Notes: a model not told the origin generated them from the letters alone. DNA of 7,282 nucleotides from Burkholderiaceae bacterium (GCA_029864165.1 JAOTTZ010000086.1:1-7282); one strand, 5' to 3'. Shown: positions 1 through 6,424, counted from the stretch's first letter. A program made the numbers and translations.

Positions 1-309
1 TTGCGAGACCGGTTTGCCTGCGGCACGACGGGAGCTGACGATGTCCACATAGGCGGACACTGCAGCGCTGTCGAAGGGCAAGATTCGCCCGGCAAAGTCT
101 TCGTCGAACATTGAGCCCACGGCGCCCTCGAGTGCCTTACGCCGCGTGCCTTTGGGCAGCAGTCGTGCGCCGAGCATCATCTCGGCCTGGGTGACGGCGC
201 TGACAAACAGAGTCTCGGCCGGCTGTCCAAAGAACCAGGCTAGCACTGCCGGCTCGGGCGTGGCCCGTACCAGTTCCGACAGCACGTTGGTGTCTAGCAG
301 TATGCTCAT
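1..309 (-). CDS. FitB/VapC-like PIN-domain toxin, 3'-truncated by the window edge
   Basis: The first 103 residues of a PIN-domain endoribonuclease toxin of a type II toxin-antitoxin module; these enzymes cleave RNA in the cytoplasm until their antitoxin binds them. The protein opens MSILLDTNVLSELVR, the classic PIN first strand with acidic residue D6. The second acidic residue, E43, lies in VSAVTQAEMM. Further FitB-like blocks are LPKGTRRKAL (51-60), FAGRILPFD (72-80) and RRAAGKPVS (94-102). The remaining catalytic aspartates of PIN proteins would lie just beyond the window start, so roughly the last 35-40 residues are missing here. The ATG overlaps the antitoxin stop (ATGA, 306-309), which indicates coupled translation. 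The overall pattern matches FitB of Neisseria closely from memory, so the family call is firm. The exact symbol and activity are inferred. Confidence 0.9.
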   Translation of the reverse strand, partial: MSILLDTNVLSELVRATPEPAVLAWFFGQPAETLFVSAVTQAEMMLGARLLPKGTRRKALEGAVGSMFDEDFAGRILPFDSAAVSAYVDIVSSRRAAGKPVSQ

Positions 310-614
310 CCGCGCCGTCGTGAACGGGTGCTGGGCTTGCGCCCACGGCTCCCGCGAGCGACCAACGATTCTTCCTGGGCGGGCGGTGGGCGCACCGGCT
401 CACGTGCGGCGATCTGCAATTCAACGCCACCCAGCGCGGCAAACCGGGCTCGAATACGAGCGCCCAGATCCAGCGTCGCTGCGGTCGGCTCCTGCAGTGC
501 CGTGCGAAGGATTTGGCGTGCTTCTTCTTCCATCGAACGGTTGCGCGCAGCGGCGCGTAGGCGCAATCGGCTCTTTAGCGGGTCTTCCAGGTTACGAATG
601 GTCAGAGTTCCCAT
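306..614 (-). CDS. FitA-like ribbon-helix-helix antitoxin
   Basis: A 102-aa antitoxin that would bind and neutralise the adjacent PIN toxin and repress its own promoter. The N-terminus GTLTIRNLEDPLKSRLRLRA, followed by ARNRSMEEEARQILRTAL, is the ribbon-helix-helix (Arc/FitA) fold: a DNA-contacting strand at about residues 3-9 and two helices to about residue 40. The segment LGGVEL near residues 66-71 resembles the toxin-binding part of FitA. From about residue 76 there is a Pro-, Arg- and Ser-rich tail (EPVRPPPAQEE ... RSRRRG) that makes this protein longer than the roughly 80 aa usual for FitA. I chose the ATG at 614 because GGAGG at 623-627 lies eight bases upstream; the longer reading from 695 has no such site. 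The gene is first in the pair and its TGA overlaps the toxin ATG. Confidence 0.88.
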   Translation of the reverse strand: MGTLTIRNLEDPLKSRLRLRAAARNRSMEEEARQILRTALQEPTAATLDLGARIRARFAALGGVELQIAAREPVRPPPAQEESLVARGSRGRKPSTRSRRRG

Positions 615-622
615 GGCACATA

Positions 623-627
623 CCTCC
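623..627 (-). promoter_or_regulatory. Ribosome binding site of the antitoxin
   Basis: On the minus strand the sequence reads GGAGG followed by eight bases and the ATG at 614. This perfect Shine-Dalgarno core decides the start of the antitoxin. Confidence 0.75.
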
Positions 628-636
628 GATGCCTTG

Positions 637-655
637 ATTGTAAACTTTGCTAGCA
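637..655 (-). promoter_or_regulatory. Putative toxin-antitoxin promoter -10 box with overlapping operator palindrome
   Basis: On the minus strand TACAAT (637-642) matches the -10 consensus in five of six bases and would start transcription about 16 bases before the antitoxin ATG. No good -35 hexamer is seen at 16-18 bases. Just upstream, TGCTAGCA (648-655) is a perfect 8-bp palindrome placed where a repressor would block polymerase. It resembles the half-site I recall for Neisseria FitA (TGCTATCA/TGATAGCA), which fits autoregulation by the antitoxin. A looser second site, TGATTGTA, overlaps the -10 box (635-642). The role is inferred. Confidence 0.4.
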
Positions 656-797
656 GTGAAGGCATTGCTGCGCGAAAGTACATGGGGCATGGCAACAGGC
701 GCCCGGCAAGCAGCTTGGTTTGGCCGCGGGTTTCTGAGACTTCGGTCGTCGCAGCCAGCCGTCATTCCCAAGGTCGGCAGTAGATGGCGAGACGGCG

Positions 798-819
798 ACA
801 CGTGCCGATTTGCACGTGT
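798..819. promoter_or_regulatory. Perfect inverted repeat ACACGTGC-N6-GCACGTGT, candidate operator
   Basis: The arms at 798-805 and 812-819 are perfect reverse complements around the six-base spacer CGATTT. Each arm contains the palindrome CACGTG, so two CACGTG cores sit 14 bases apart, slightly more than one helical turn. The repeat lies about 100 bases upstream of the oxygenase start and overlaps a poor -35-like TTGCAC (810-815), so it could be a dimer binding site controlling that gene. It is about 155 bases from the antitoxin -10 box, which makes a role there less likely. A hairpin in a leader RNA is the alternative. Confidence 0.5.
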
Positions 820-905
820 ACAGTCGCGGACGACAAGAGCCCCTTGCACTGGGGCTGAGCCAGCCAGACTGCCATTCCCTCTTCCCCGAGCGACAATCCA
901 ACACG

Positions 906-911
906 AAAGGA
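906..911 (+). promoter_or_regulatory. Ribosome binding site that fixes the oxygenase TTG start
   Basis: AAAGGA at 906-911 lies six bases before a TTG at 918. No ATG start exists nearby in this frame, and the earlier candidates TTG 810 and GTG 816 lack such a site. Confidence 0.6.
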
Positions 912-917
912 CACGAA

Positions 918-3233
918 TTGTCTTCCATCGCAAACGAATTTGCCGCGTTGCTGAGCACGGTCCGCACTCCTGGCGACTTCTATGCAAACGGCACGAGTGC
1001 AATATTCCTGCCTCACTTGGAGGTCGAGGGAGTCGGTCCTGTTGCCCTGCCTCTTCTGCCGGCCCAGGCCGAGCAGCTCATCGCTGTTGCCGAACGCGCT
1101 CCATACGGCCGCGGTGCAGAGACCCTGGTCGACCCCCACGTTAGGCGGACTTGGCAGATCGGTGCCGACCGAATCCGGATACAGGGGCAGAACTGGGGAC
1201 GAACCCTGGACGCCATCGTGGCGCAAGCCGCTGCTGGGCTCGGCGTGACCGAAACGGTGCTGCCTGAACTCTACAAACTCCTCGTGTACGACCAGGGCAG
1301 CTTCTTCGTCAGCCACCGCGACACCGAGAAGGCGCCCGGCATGTTCGCCACCCTCATCATTGCGCTGCCCTCCTTGCACGCGGGTGGCGAACTTCTGGTG
1401 CGCCACAAGGGACGAGAGGTGCGGCTGGACCTGCGCTGCCCAGATCCATCGGAGGCTGTTTTCGCGGCTTTCTATGCCGATTGTGTACACGAGGTGCTGC
1501 CGGTCACCTCGGGTTGTCGCCTGGCGCTCGTCTACAACCTAATGCGCAGGGGACGAGGCCGCAGGCCACAACCCCCATGCTATGAAACCGAGCAGACTCG
1601 CCTTGCGACGCTGCTAAAGCGCTGGTCCGCCAACAAGGAATCGCCGGACGACGATACGCCGGAGAAACTGGTTTACCCGCTTGAGCACGCCTACACGGCG
1701 GCCGAACTTTCGTTCCAGGCGCTGAAGGGCCCAGATGCCGCTGCGGCCGCTGTGCTCAACACGGCTGCGCGGCAGTCCAGTTGCGATCTTCATGTCGCGC
1801 TACTGACGATTGAGGAGAGTGGCTCTGCCGAGCACACCGGTTATTTCGGGTCGCGCCGCTGGGGGCGTGGAGATGATGAGGACCTAGCTGACTTCGAGGT
1901 TAGCGAAGTGTGCGAGCGCAGCGCGACTCTTTCCAACTGGGGACGGGCCGACGGCAGCCAGGTGGAGCTCGGGATGTTCCCATTCGACGACGACGAGCTT
2001 TGCCCGGCCGACGCCTTGGACGACATGGAACCCGATGAGCAGTATTTCCAAGAGGCAACTGGCAATGAAGGCGCGTCCTTCGATCGGACTTACCGTCGGG
2101 CGGCTTTGGTACTGTGGCCTCAACAGCGCAGGCTCGCAGTTTTGAATCAGGCCGGTTTGTCCGTAACGTTGCCTTATATGGGCGAAGTGACCCAGCGGTG
2201 GGTTAAGAGCGGCGGAGGTCGCGACTCGCCGCTGTGGCGCGAGGCGCACGAACTCTGCGGCCACATGCTACGCACTTGGTCGAAGGTGAACTTGCGTTTC
2301 CGACCGGGCGAGGAAAGTGAAGTCGCCAAAATGCTCGCTCTTTTGACTCGTTTAGAGGATACGGCGTGCATCGATGCCCTCCTGGCTGACATCTGCGCTG
2401 CAGGCATCTACGGCAAGAGCGACAACAAGGCTCTGCTCCTAGCCGTGAGCCTCTTACCGCCGCGGCGGGCTAGCGAATTGGTCGAACGTATCGTCGCCGC
2501 CAATGCTTCGAAGGACCTTGGCGCCTGCGGCGATCTGCTGGCTCGTGCGGCGAAGGTCGACCGTCTTACCGGTGGCCTCGTCGCCGCTGCGAGAGCCTTG
2601 GTCGAGGCATTGCCAGGCAATCCGGCGCAAGTGAAACAGGCTGAGTTTGCATGGCAGACCCAGAGTTTCGACGTGAGCTTCGTCGTTGATCTCATGACCG
2701 GACTGTCGCGGATCGACGCCAACTTGGCGGGCCGCGCGGTGGGTCATATGCTGGCTTGGCCCAAGACCTATGGTTTGGACGCCGTGATTTTGCCCGCTCT
2801 GCGCCGTCTGACCGCCCAGACGGAGATCCGCACCCTCGGGGCGGTAAGCCGACTGCGCGCGGCCTGCTTGGAACATCTGCGTACGCGAGTTGCGCAACCC
2901 CTGGAGCCGCCCACTGATTGGACTCGCGCTGCTGCGCACGACTGCCAATGTCGCCTGTGCAAGGAACTCAGCCAATACCTGATCAACCCCAGTCAGCAGC
3001 TATGGACTTTCAAAGCTGCCGAATCTGATCGGTCGCATGTGATGGTGTCGATACAGCGCAACGCGTGCGATGTGGTTTGCGTTACCGACCGACGCGGTCG
3101 CCCTTACAGTTTGGTGTGCACCAAAAACCAATCAAGTTACGACAGGCGAGCTGAGCAGCGCAAGCGCGATCTCGAAGATCTGGCACGGCTGGGGGAGAGC
3201 AAAGGCAAACATTCTGCCGCAATGAGCAGCTAA
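918..3233 (+). CDS. 2-oxoglutarate/Fe(II)-dependent oxygenase (prolyl 4-hydroxylase-like) with long C-terminal extension
   Basis: A 771-aa cytoplasmic protein whose N-terminal third is a 2OG/Fe(II) dioxygenase domain, the fold that uses 2-oxoglutarate and O2 to hydroxylate a substrate, often a protein side chain. The iron ligands are visible: H133 and D135 in VSHRDTEK, and H191 in DCVHEVLP. R201 in SGCRLALVYNL is the expected 2-oxoglutarate-binding arginine. GGELLVRHKGREV between them is typical of the P4H-like double-stranded helix. After a basic linker (about 212-220, RRGRGRRP) comes a long, mostly helical region with an acidic stretch (DDDELCPADALDDMEPDE). The C-terminus carries HDCQCRLC (cysteines 676, 678, 681), which could bind metal. 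The start is a TTG chosen by its ribosome binding site; the frame could begin 36 codons earlier. The gene is a single unit, divergent from the toxin-antitoxin pair and convergent with the minus-strand operon. The substrate is unknown. The domain call is firm and the function of the C-terminal 500 residues is not known. Confidence 0.85.
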   Translation: MSSIANEFAALLSTVRTPGDFYANGTSAIFLPHLEVEGVGPVALPLLPAQAEQLIAVAERAPYGRGAETLVDPHVRRTWQIGADRIRIQGQNWGRTLDAIVAQAAAGLGVTETVLPELYKLLVYDQGSFFVSHRDTEKAPGMFATLIIALPSLHAGGELLVRHKGREVRLDLRCPDPSEAVFAAFYADCVHEVLPVTSGCRLALVYNLMRRGRGRRPQPPCYETEQTRLATLLKRWSANKESPDDDTPEKLVYPLEHAYTAAELSFQALKGPDAAAAAVLNTAARQSSCDLHVALLTIEESGSAEHTGYFGSRRWGRGDDEDLADFEVSEVCERSATLSNWGRADGSQVELGMFPFDDDELCPADALDDMEPDEQYFQEATGNEGASFDRTYRRAALVLWPQQRRLAVLNQAGLSVTLPYMGEVTQRWVKSGGGRDSPLWREAHELCGHMLRTWSKVNLRFRPGEESEVAKMLALLTRLEDTACIDALLADICAAGIYGKSDNKALLLAVSLLPPRRASELVERIVAANASKDLGACGDLLARAAKVDRLTGGLVAAARALVEALPGNPAQVKQAEFAWQTQSFDVSFVVDLMTGLSRIDANLAGRAVGHMLAWPKTYGLDAVILPALRRLTAQTEIRTLGAVSRLRAACLEHLRTRVAQPLEPPTDWTRAAAHDCQCRLCKELSQYLINPSQQLWTFKAAESDRSHVMVSIQRNACDVVCVTDRRGRPYSLVCTKNQSSYDRRAEQRKRDLEDLARLGESKGKHSAAMSS

Positions 3234-3720
3234 GGCGCAGGAATCACGCAACCCACCCTGGCTGCCATGACGGTGCAGAGATCGTGTTCTCCTCTCTACG
3301 CTACCAGTACGAGTCAGGTTGTCGCGATCCAGCTAACTTTTCATGTGCGGTTGAACCGGCCCCTGGCTCGGAGCAACGCAGGCCCGACCATACCTGTCCA
3401 GAGGCATTCGATCGCAGTGACCGGTTTGGCTTACGGCTGCGTCTGTACCCTCACGGCGCAAGGCGTCCACAGTTCAGTGGTCGGACAACGGTCGTCCCTG
3501 GCACGACGCGCAGCCCTTGGTCGGCTTGGTGAGTAACGCGGGCCCGCAAGGGCCAGCGGCATTGGCGCGAAAATGGGAGACCGCTCTTCGAATCGCTCAC
3601 GCACGGAGGGTGGCAGCTGCCAGACGCCGAGCCGATTGATCGCGCCGAAAGGTCCTCGCCATCGCACAGCGTTTTGTACAGGTACCGATCAGCGTACCGC
3701 CGAATTTGTGACGAAGCGGG
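3234..3720. other. Convergent intergenic region without a recognisable gene
   Basis: This stretch lies between the 3' ends of the oxygenase and the DUF2293 gene. Frames up to about 90 codons on both strands show no motif, no good ribosome binding site and no familiar protein. The only clear structure is the hairpin at 3537-3558. A minus-strand stretch near 3560-3700 has some protein-like words but needs frame changes to read through, so I do not call a pseudogene. Confidence 0.55.
3537..3558. terminator. Strong hairpin with GCAA tetraloop, possible transcription-end structure
   Basis: GGCCC (3541-3545) pairs with GGGCC (3550-3554) around a GCAA loop, a GNRA tetraloop on the plus strand. After one G-A mismatch the stem continues with CGC (3537-3539) and GCG (3556-3558). 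It sits between two convergent genes, about 300 bases past the oxygenase stop and 160 past the DUF2293 stop. No U-tract follows on either strand, so it is not a standard intrinsic terminator; it may be an RNA-stabilising or Rho-related structure. The left part is also the 10-bp palindrome GCGGGCCCGC. Confidence 0.3.
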
Positions 3721-4410
3721 CTAGGTCGCCCGCGGTACGAACTGCGCCCACCTGGAGAGGACGCAATGAACCTGACTCTCGATCGCCCGGCGGGCTTCGT
3801 CCCGATCCTGCCCGGCGGCAAGCAGCTGATCGTATGGCGTTTCGATGTGACGGATACGTGCGACAACCGCAAGCCGCACTGCCCGTTCGTCAAGATCCTT
3901 CGCGGCTGCCGAGCGCCCGACCCGGCCGCTGTACTTGAGGCAAGCGTGCTCGGCGATGGTGTGCTCACCGCCGACGGGACAGCTCGGAAACAACTCACGC
4001 ACGCGCAGCGCGAATTTCTCCACGTACTCTCGGTCAAATGCCGTGCGCCGCTCAGCCTCCCGCGCTCGACGACGTTCGCGCGCGTCACCATCGGCAAGAC
4101 ACTCCACTTCGGCCCGCGAAAGTCCCAACTCCTCGACCAAGACCCCCTGTCGCTCGTATCGATGGCGGGTACGGCTCCACTTGAGGACGACCGCGGACAG
4201 CGTCGAGTGCTTTCGGGCGCGGCGCGTCAGCGCAGCATCTCCAGGCGCAAGGAAGGCCAGGTGGTCGAGGTCAGCGCAGGACATGCAAAGTGCCCCGCGC
4301 TCCCCCTTGGCAAGGCTGATCCAGGCGCTGCGTCCGAGCTTCTGACCGCATTCATGGCAAATGGATTCGCCGGTGGAAATGAACACCTTCAGGTCGCGCG
4401 CGCTATCCAT
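3721..4410 (-). CDS. DUF2293 family protein with N-terminal zinc-ribbon-like motif
   Basis: A 229-aa protein that I recognise from its C-terminal half as DUF2293, a family of unknown function. The diagnostic stretches are RRARKHSTLSAVVLKWSR (63-80), a hinge RYERQGVLVEE (84-94), an Arg/Glu-rich helix (about 98-125), FPSCP (141-145), SGRVGRSAAAKDLDERAVRL (161-180), VARIRHIETPYDQLL (183-197) and a final arginine-rich helix. The N-terminus has two CxxC pairs, C18/C21 and C42/C45, which look like a treble-clef or zinc-ribbon knuckle. No transmembrane or signal segment is seen. It is the last gene of the minus-strand set, 45 bases after the preceding stop and in the same reading frame, with no strong ribosome binding site at its ATG. 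That suggests reinitiation or coupling. Function is unknown, though a basic helix plus zinc knuckle would fit nucleic-acid binding. Confidence 0.8.
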   Translation of the reverse strand: MDSARDLKVFISTGESICHECGQKLGRSAWISLAKGERGALCMSCADLDHLAFLAPGDAALTRRARKHSTLSAVVLKWSRTRHRYERQGVLVEELGLSRAEVECLADGDARERRRAREAERRTAFDREYVEKFALRVRELFPSCPVGGEHTIAEHACLKYSGRVGRSAAAKDLDERAVRLAVVARIRHIETPYDQLLAAGQDRDEARRAIESQVHCVLSRWAQFVPRAT

Positions 4411-4455
4411 GGTTGCACCGGACTTGACTGGAAGCTGAGGGCGTCGGCGACCAAG

Positions 4456-5124
4456 TCACTTCTTAGCAGCGGCCAGTGCGCTCAACGACGCCTGCTGCGC
4501 CGCCGTCGCCACGCGCCAGGCTTCCGACAAATAGCGGCCACGATCATGTTCGACGAAGTCCGTGATAACCTGGTCGACAGTTCGTGTGAATTCCTCGGCC
4601 GTGGTGGTCTCCGCCAGGCACCGAAAGTAAGCTGGAAGCGCCCTGGGCCAGTCCACGCCGAGGTTCCATGACCCACCCTCGTCGGCGAAAAAAATCACGT
4701 CGTCACGTCCCTCGTCTATGTGCCTAAGCAGCCCGAAGAGGATCTCAAGGGCTTCGCATACGGTTTGATGCGGGCGGGTGTCGGCTTCGCGAACGCACCT
4801 GGCGATGAGCCGATCGAATTTCGCAGTGAAGGCACCTGTCCCCCCGGACTGCTGCGTGCAGTTGCGGGCATTGACGTCGAAGCTGTCGTAGAACCCTCCG
4901 CTCATGCTTATTGCGTGAAACACTCGAGCTTCTTCAAGCAGGGTGGATGCGCGTGGTGGCGCTTCCACACTGCCCTCGACTTGAACGAGGTTGCCCAGCA
5001 GCGATGGTAATTCTGCGTTCGGCACCATCTCGAGCGCCCGCTCGGCGACGATCAGAAGCTCGTCGCGACTCAGAGTGCCCAGCAAGCGGCGCAACGCCGT
5101 CAAGTCCGCTGCCACGCCGGTCAC
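4456..5124 (-). CDS. Hypothetical protein, third gene of the overlapping operon
   Basis: A 222-aa soluble protein that I do not recognise by name. The N-terminal part (1-50) is helical and leucine-rich (LRRLLGTLSRDELLIVAERAL). A conserved-looking block SGGFYDSFDVNARN spans 75-88. A second block follows at about 144-172, FFADEGGSWNLGVDW then RALPAYFRCLAE, after the helix CEALEILFGLLRHIDEG (123-139). The C-terminus is helical and ends in Ala and Lys. The start is GTG at 5124, which overlaps the TGA of the preceding gene (GTGA), with GAGGA about nine bases upstream. The aromatic and acidic clusters look like those of a folded domain rather than a chance frame. No catalytic motif is evident. The overlap with the 149-aa gene implies that the two products are made together and may interact. 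Confidence 0.72.
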   Translation of the reverse strand: MTGVAADLTALRRLLGTLSRDELLIVAERALEMVPNAELPSLLGNLVQVEGSVEAPPRASTLLEEARVFHAISMSGGFYDSFDVNARNCTQQSGGTGAFTAKFDRLIARCVREADTRPHQTVCEALEILFGLLRHIDEGRDDVIFFADEGGSWNLGVDWPRALPAYFRCLAETTTAEEFTRTVDQVITDFVEHDRGRYLSEAWRVATAAQQASLSALAAAKK

Positions 5125-5570
5125 CGCTGGAGGTCCTCGCGCGCGGGCGCGTGGAATGGGCCCTTACCCGGCCAGACGAAATGCGTTGCGTAGGCCTCCT
5201 CGAGTTTCACTTCGCCGGACTTGGTAAAGCGCAATCGACGCTTGGCGCCTCTGCCGTGGCTCATGTAGACGCTCGCCGATGGCGTCAGGTTTAGCTCGTG
5301 TGCGTGAAAGCGCAGGACGCGCAACAACCGCGCCAGTCGGGCCAGGTTGCAGGTGATGACCCGCTCCAGGTAAGGCACGTCACCTTGGCGCCACTTCTGG
5401 AGTTGATCCGGCGCGAGCAGATCCATGCAGATCAAAACGTCGACAGGCGCCACGACTTTGCCGTTTGCAAGCACCGCATTGACAGCACGTTTGATCCTCG
5501 GATACAGCGGGTCAGTCCGATAGGAGGCGACGCTCACCCTTGAGGCGCTGGAAGTCGCCAAAGACATCAC
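5121..5570 (-). CDS. Hypothetical small basic protein, second gene of the overlapping operon
   Basis: A 149-aa protein with no family name that I can give. After a variable N-terminus it reads DPLYPRIKRAVNAVLANGKV (20-39), then APVDVLICMDLLAPDQLQKW (41-60), then VPYLERVITCNLARLARLLR (65-84). Together these resemble a compact helical domain that I recall in uncharacterised proteins of many bacteria. The C-terminal part, RRLRFTKSGE followed by LEEAYATHFVWPGKGPFH (123-140), also looks conserved. The protein is basic and has no signal peptide or membrane segment. The start is GTG at 5570, overlapping the stop of the metallopeptidase-like gene (GTGA); an ATG at 5567 directly after it is equally possible. 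A GTG at codon 12 is a third option. It could be an RNA- or DNA-binding partner, but that is only inferred from charge. Confidence 0.75.
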   Translation of the reverse strand: MMSLATSSASRVSVASYRTDPLYPRIKRAVNAVLANGKVVAPVDVLICMDLLAPDQLQKWRQGDVPYLERVITCNLARLARLLRVLRFHAHELNLTPSASVYMSHGRGAKRRLRFTKSGEVKLEEAYATHFVWPGKGPFHAPAREDLQR

Positions 5571-6424
5571 TGTGATCCAATCGTACGACGGCGTTGACCC
5601 TGTGCCGCAGAACAGCGGTGCAGAATGCGCTTCCAGCCATTGCGGGAGGCGACGGCTTCGCGAAGGATGTCGATGTACTCGTCGGACTCCACGCGGTCAT
5701 CCGGCGGCACAGGACCCGCCTCGATCTCGGACAACAACACGCGCCGGGCCGCAGGGCTGTTGCCGAGCTCGAGGATGCGGCTGTATCCCTCACAGGCGTA
5801 GGCAAAAGTCTCGCGCTTTGGAAAGTCGATGTCGAGCAGCCACTCCCGCCGCGGCGTGGCGCTCAGCCCGATAGCGCTGCGCTTGCAGTTATGGAACACG
5901 TGTGCAGCTTCATGCACTACGAAGTCGTCGAAGCGGCTGGGTGCGTTGAAGTAGTCCGTGGCGACAAAGCAGGGCGTCTCTGCGCTCAGTCCCACGATCG
6001 GGCGCACGTTTTCCGACAGGGGCTGAGCAGCGCAGCTGACGAGGTACAGGTTGGCCAGATCCCAGGCCGTGTAGAGCCAGGGTGTCGTGCGCAGCGCTGC
6101 GTCGATCGTGGTCGGTGTCAGAAACACGATCGAGCGCTTGAGCACGTCGAGGACGGTCTTCTGCTCATGCCCAGGGAACAGACCGCGCACCATTGGCGCT
6201 ACCTTTGCCCGCGTGAAAGCGATCACGTCGACGCTTGCGAGCGCCGCAGGCACGACGGCGTGCACGGTTCGTTGGCGTACCGTCGAAATCAGCGCGTTGC
6301 GCAAGGCGGCGTCGGCATACTCGACACTGGCCAGGAAATTGCTGCCTGGCCAGTTGCAGGACAGTTCGTCGTGCGCACCAGTGCGAAGGTAGTGATCGAC
6401 TGCTTGTTGCGGCGAAGTTTGCAT
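5567..6424 (-). CDS. HExxH metallopeptidase-like protein, first gene of the overlapping operon
   Basis: A 285-aa protein with the zinc-peptidase motif HEAAH at residues 171-175 (codons at 5900-5914), preceded by the hydrophobic strand DDFVV and followed by VFHNCKRS. This is the arrangement of zincin proteases, where the two histidines bind zinc and the glutamate activates water. Candidate third ligands are E205 and E212 in KRETFAYACEGYSRI, 30-37 residues after the motif. The N-terminal 90 residues are helical, and LYTAWDLANLYLVSC (117-131) is moderately hydrophobic but not a clear membrane span. No signal peptide is seen, so it probably acts in the cytoplasm. The ATG at 6424 has no clear ribosome binding site. 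The gene leads the operon and its TGA overlaps the next start. Its family and substrate are unknown. Processing of a regulator or of an operon partner is one possibility. Confidence 0.78.
   Translation of the reverse strand: MQTSPQQAVDHYLRTGAHDELSCNWPGSNFLASVEYADAALRNALISTVRQRTVHAVVPAALASVDVIAFTRAKVAPMVRGLFPGHEQKTVLDVLKRSIVFLTPTTIDAALRTTPWLYTAWDLANLYLVSCAAQPLSENVRPIVGLSAETPCFVATDYFNAPSRFDDFVVHEAAHVFHNCKRSAIGLSATPRREWLLDIDFPKRETFAYACEGYSRILELGNSPAARRVLLSEIEAGPVPPDDRVESDEYIDILREAVASRNGWKRILHRCSAAQGQRRRTIGSQ

Larger units (their letters stand above)
615..917. other. Divergent intergenic region between the antitoxin and the oxygenase
   Basis: About 300 bases separate the two divergently read genes. 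The left side holds the antitoxin ribosome binding site, -10 box and palindrome. The middle holds the inverted repeat at 798-819. The right end holds the oxygenase ribosome binding site. Open frames that cross this region in several phases have no recognisable motifs, and I take them as chance. The oxygenase frame itself is open back to a TTG at 810, but without a ribosome binding site there. Confidence 0.6.

Noticed and set aside
762..1490. A 242-codon minus-strand open frame
   Set aside because: It is antisense to the start and catalytic core of the oxygenase, whose HxD, distal His and Arg are all visible in the plus frame.
3267..3667. Short frames on both strands in the convergent spacer
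   Set aside because: Several overlapping frames are open at once, which points to composition rather than selection; none has a start signal or a motif.
3766..4671. A 301-codon plus-strand open frame
   Set aside because: It lies antisense to the DUF2293 gene and the end of the 222-aa gene, both of which read as conserved proteins. Its own sequence has no recognisable motif. Long antisense frames are expected in high-GC DNA.
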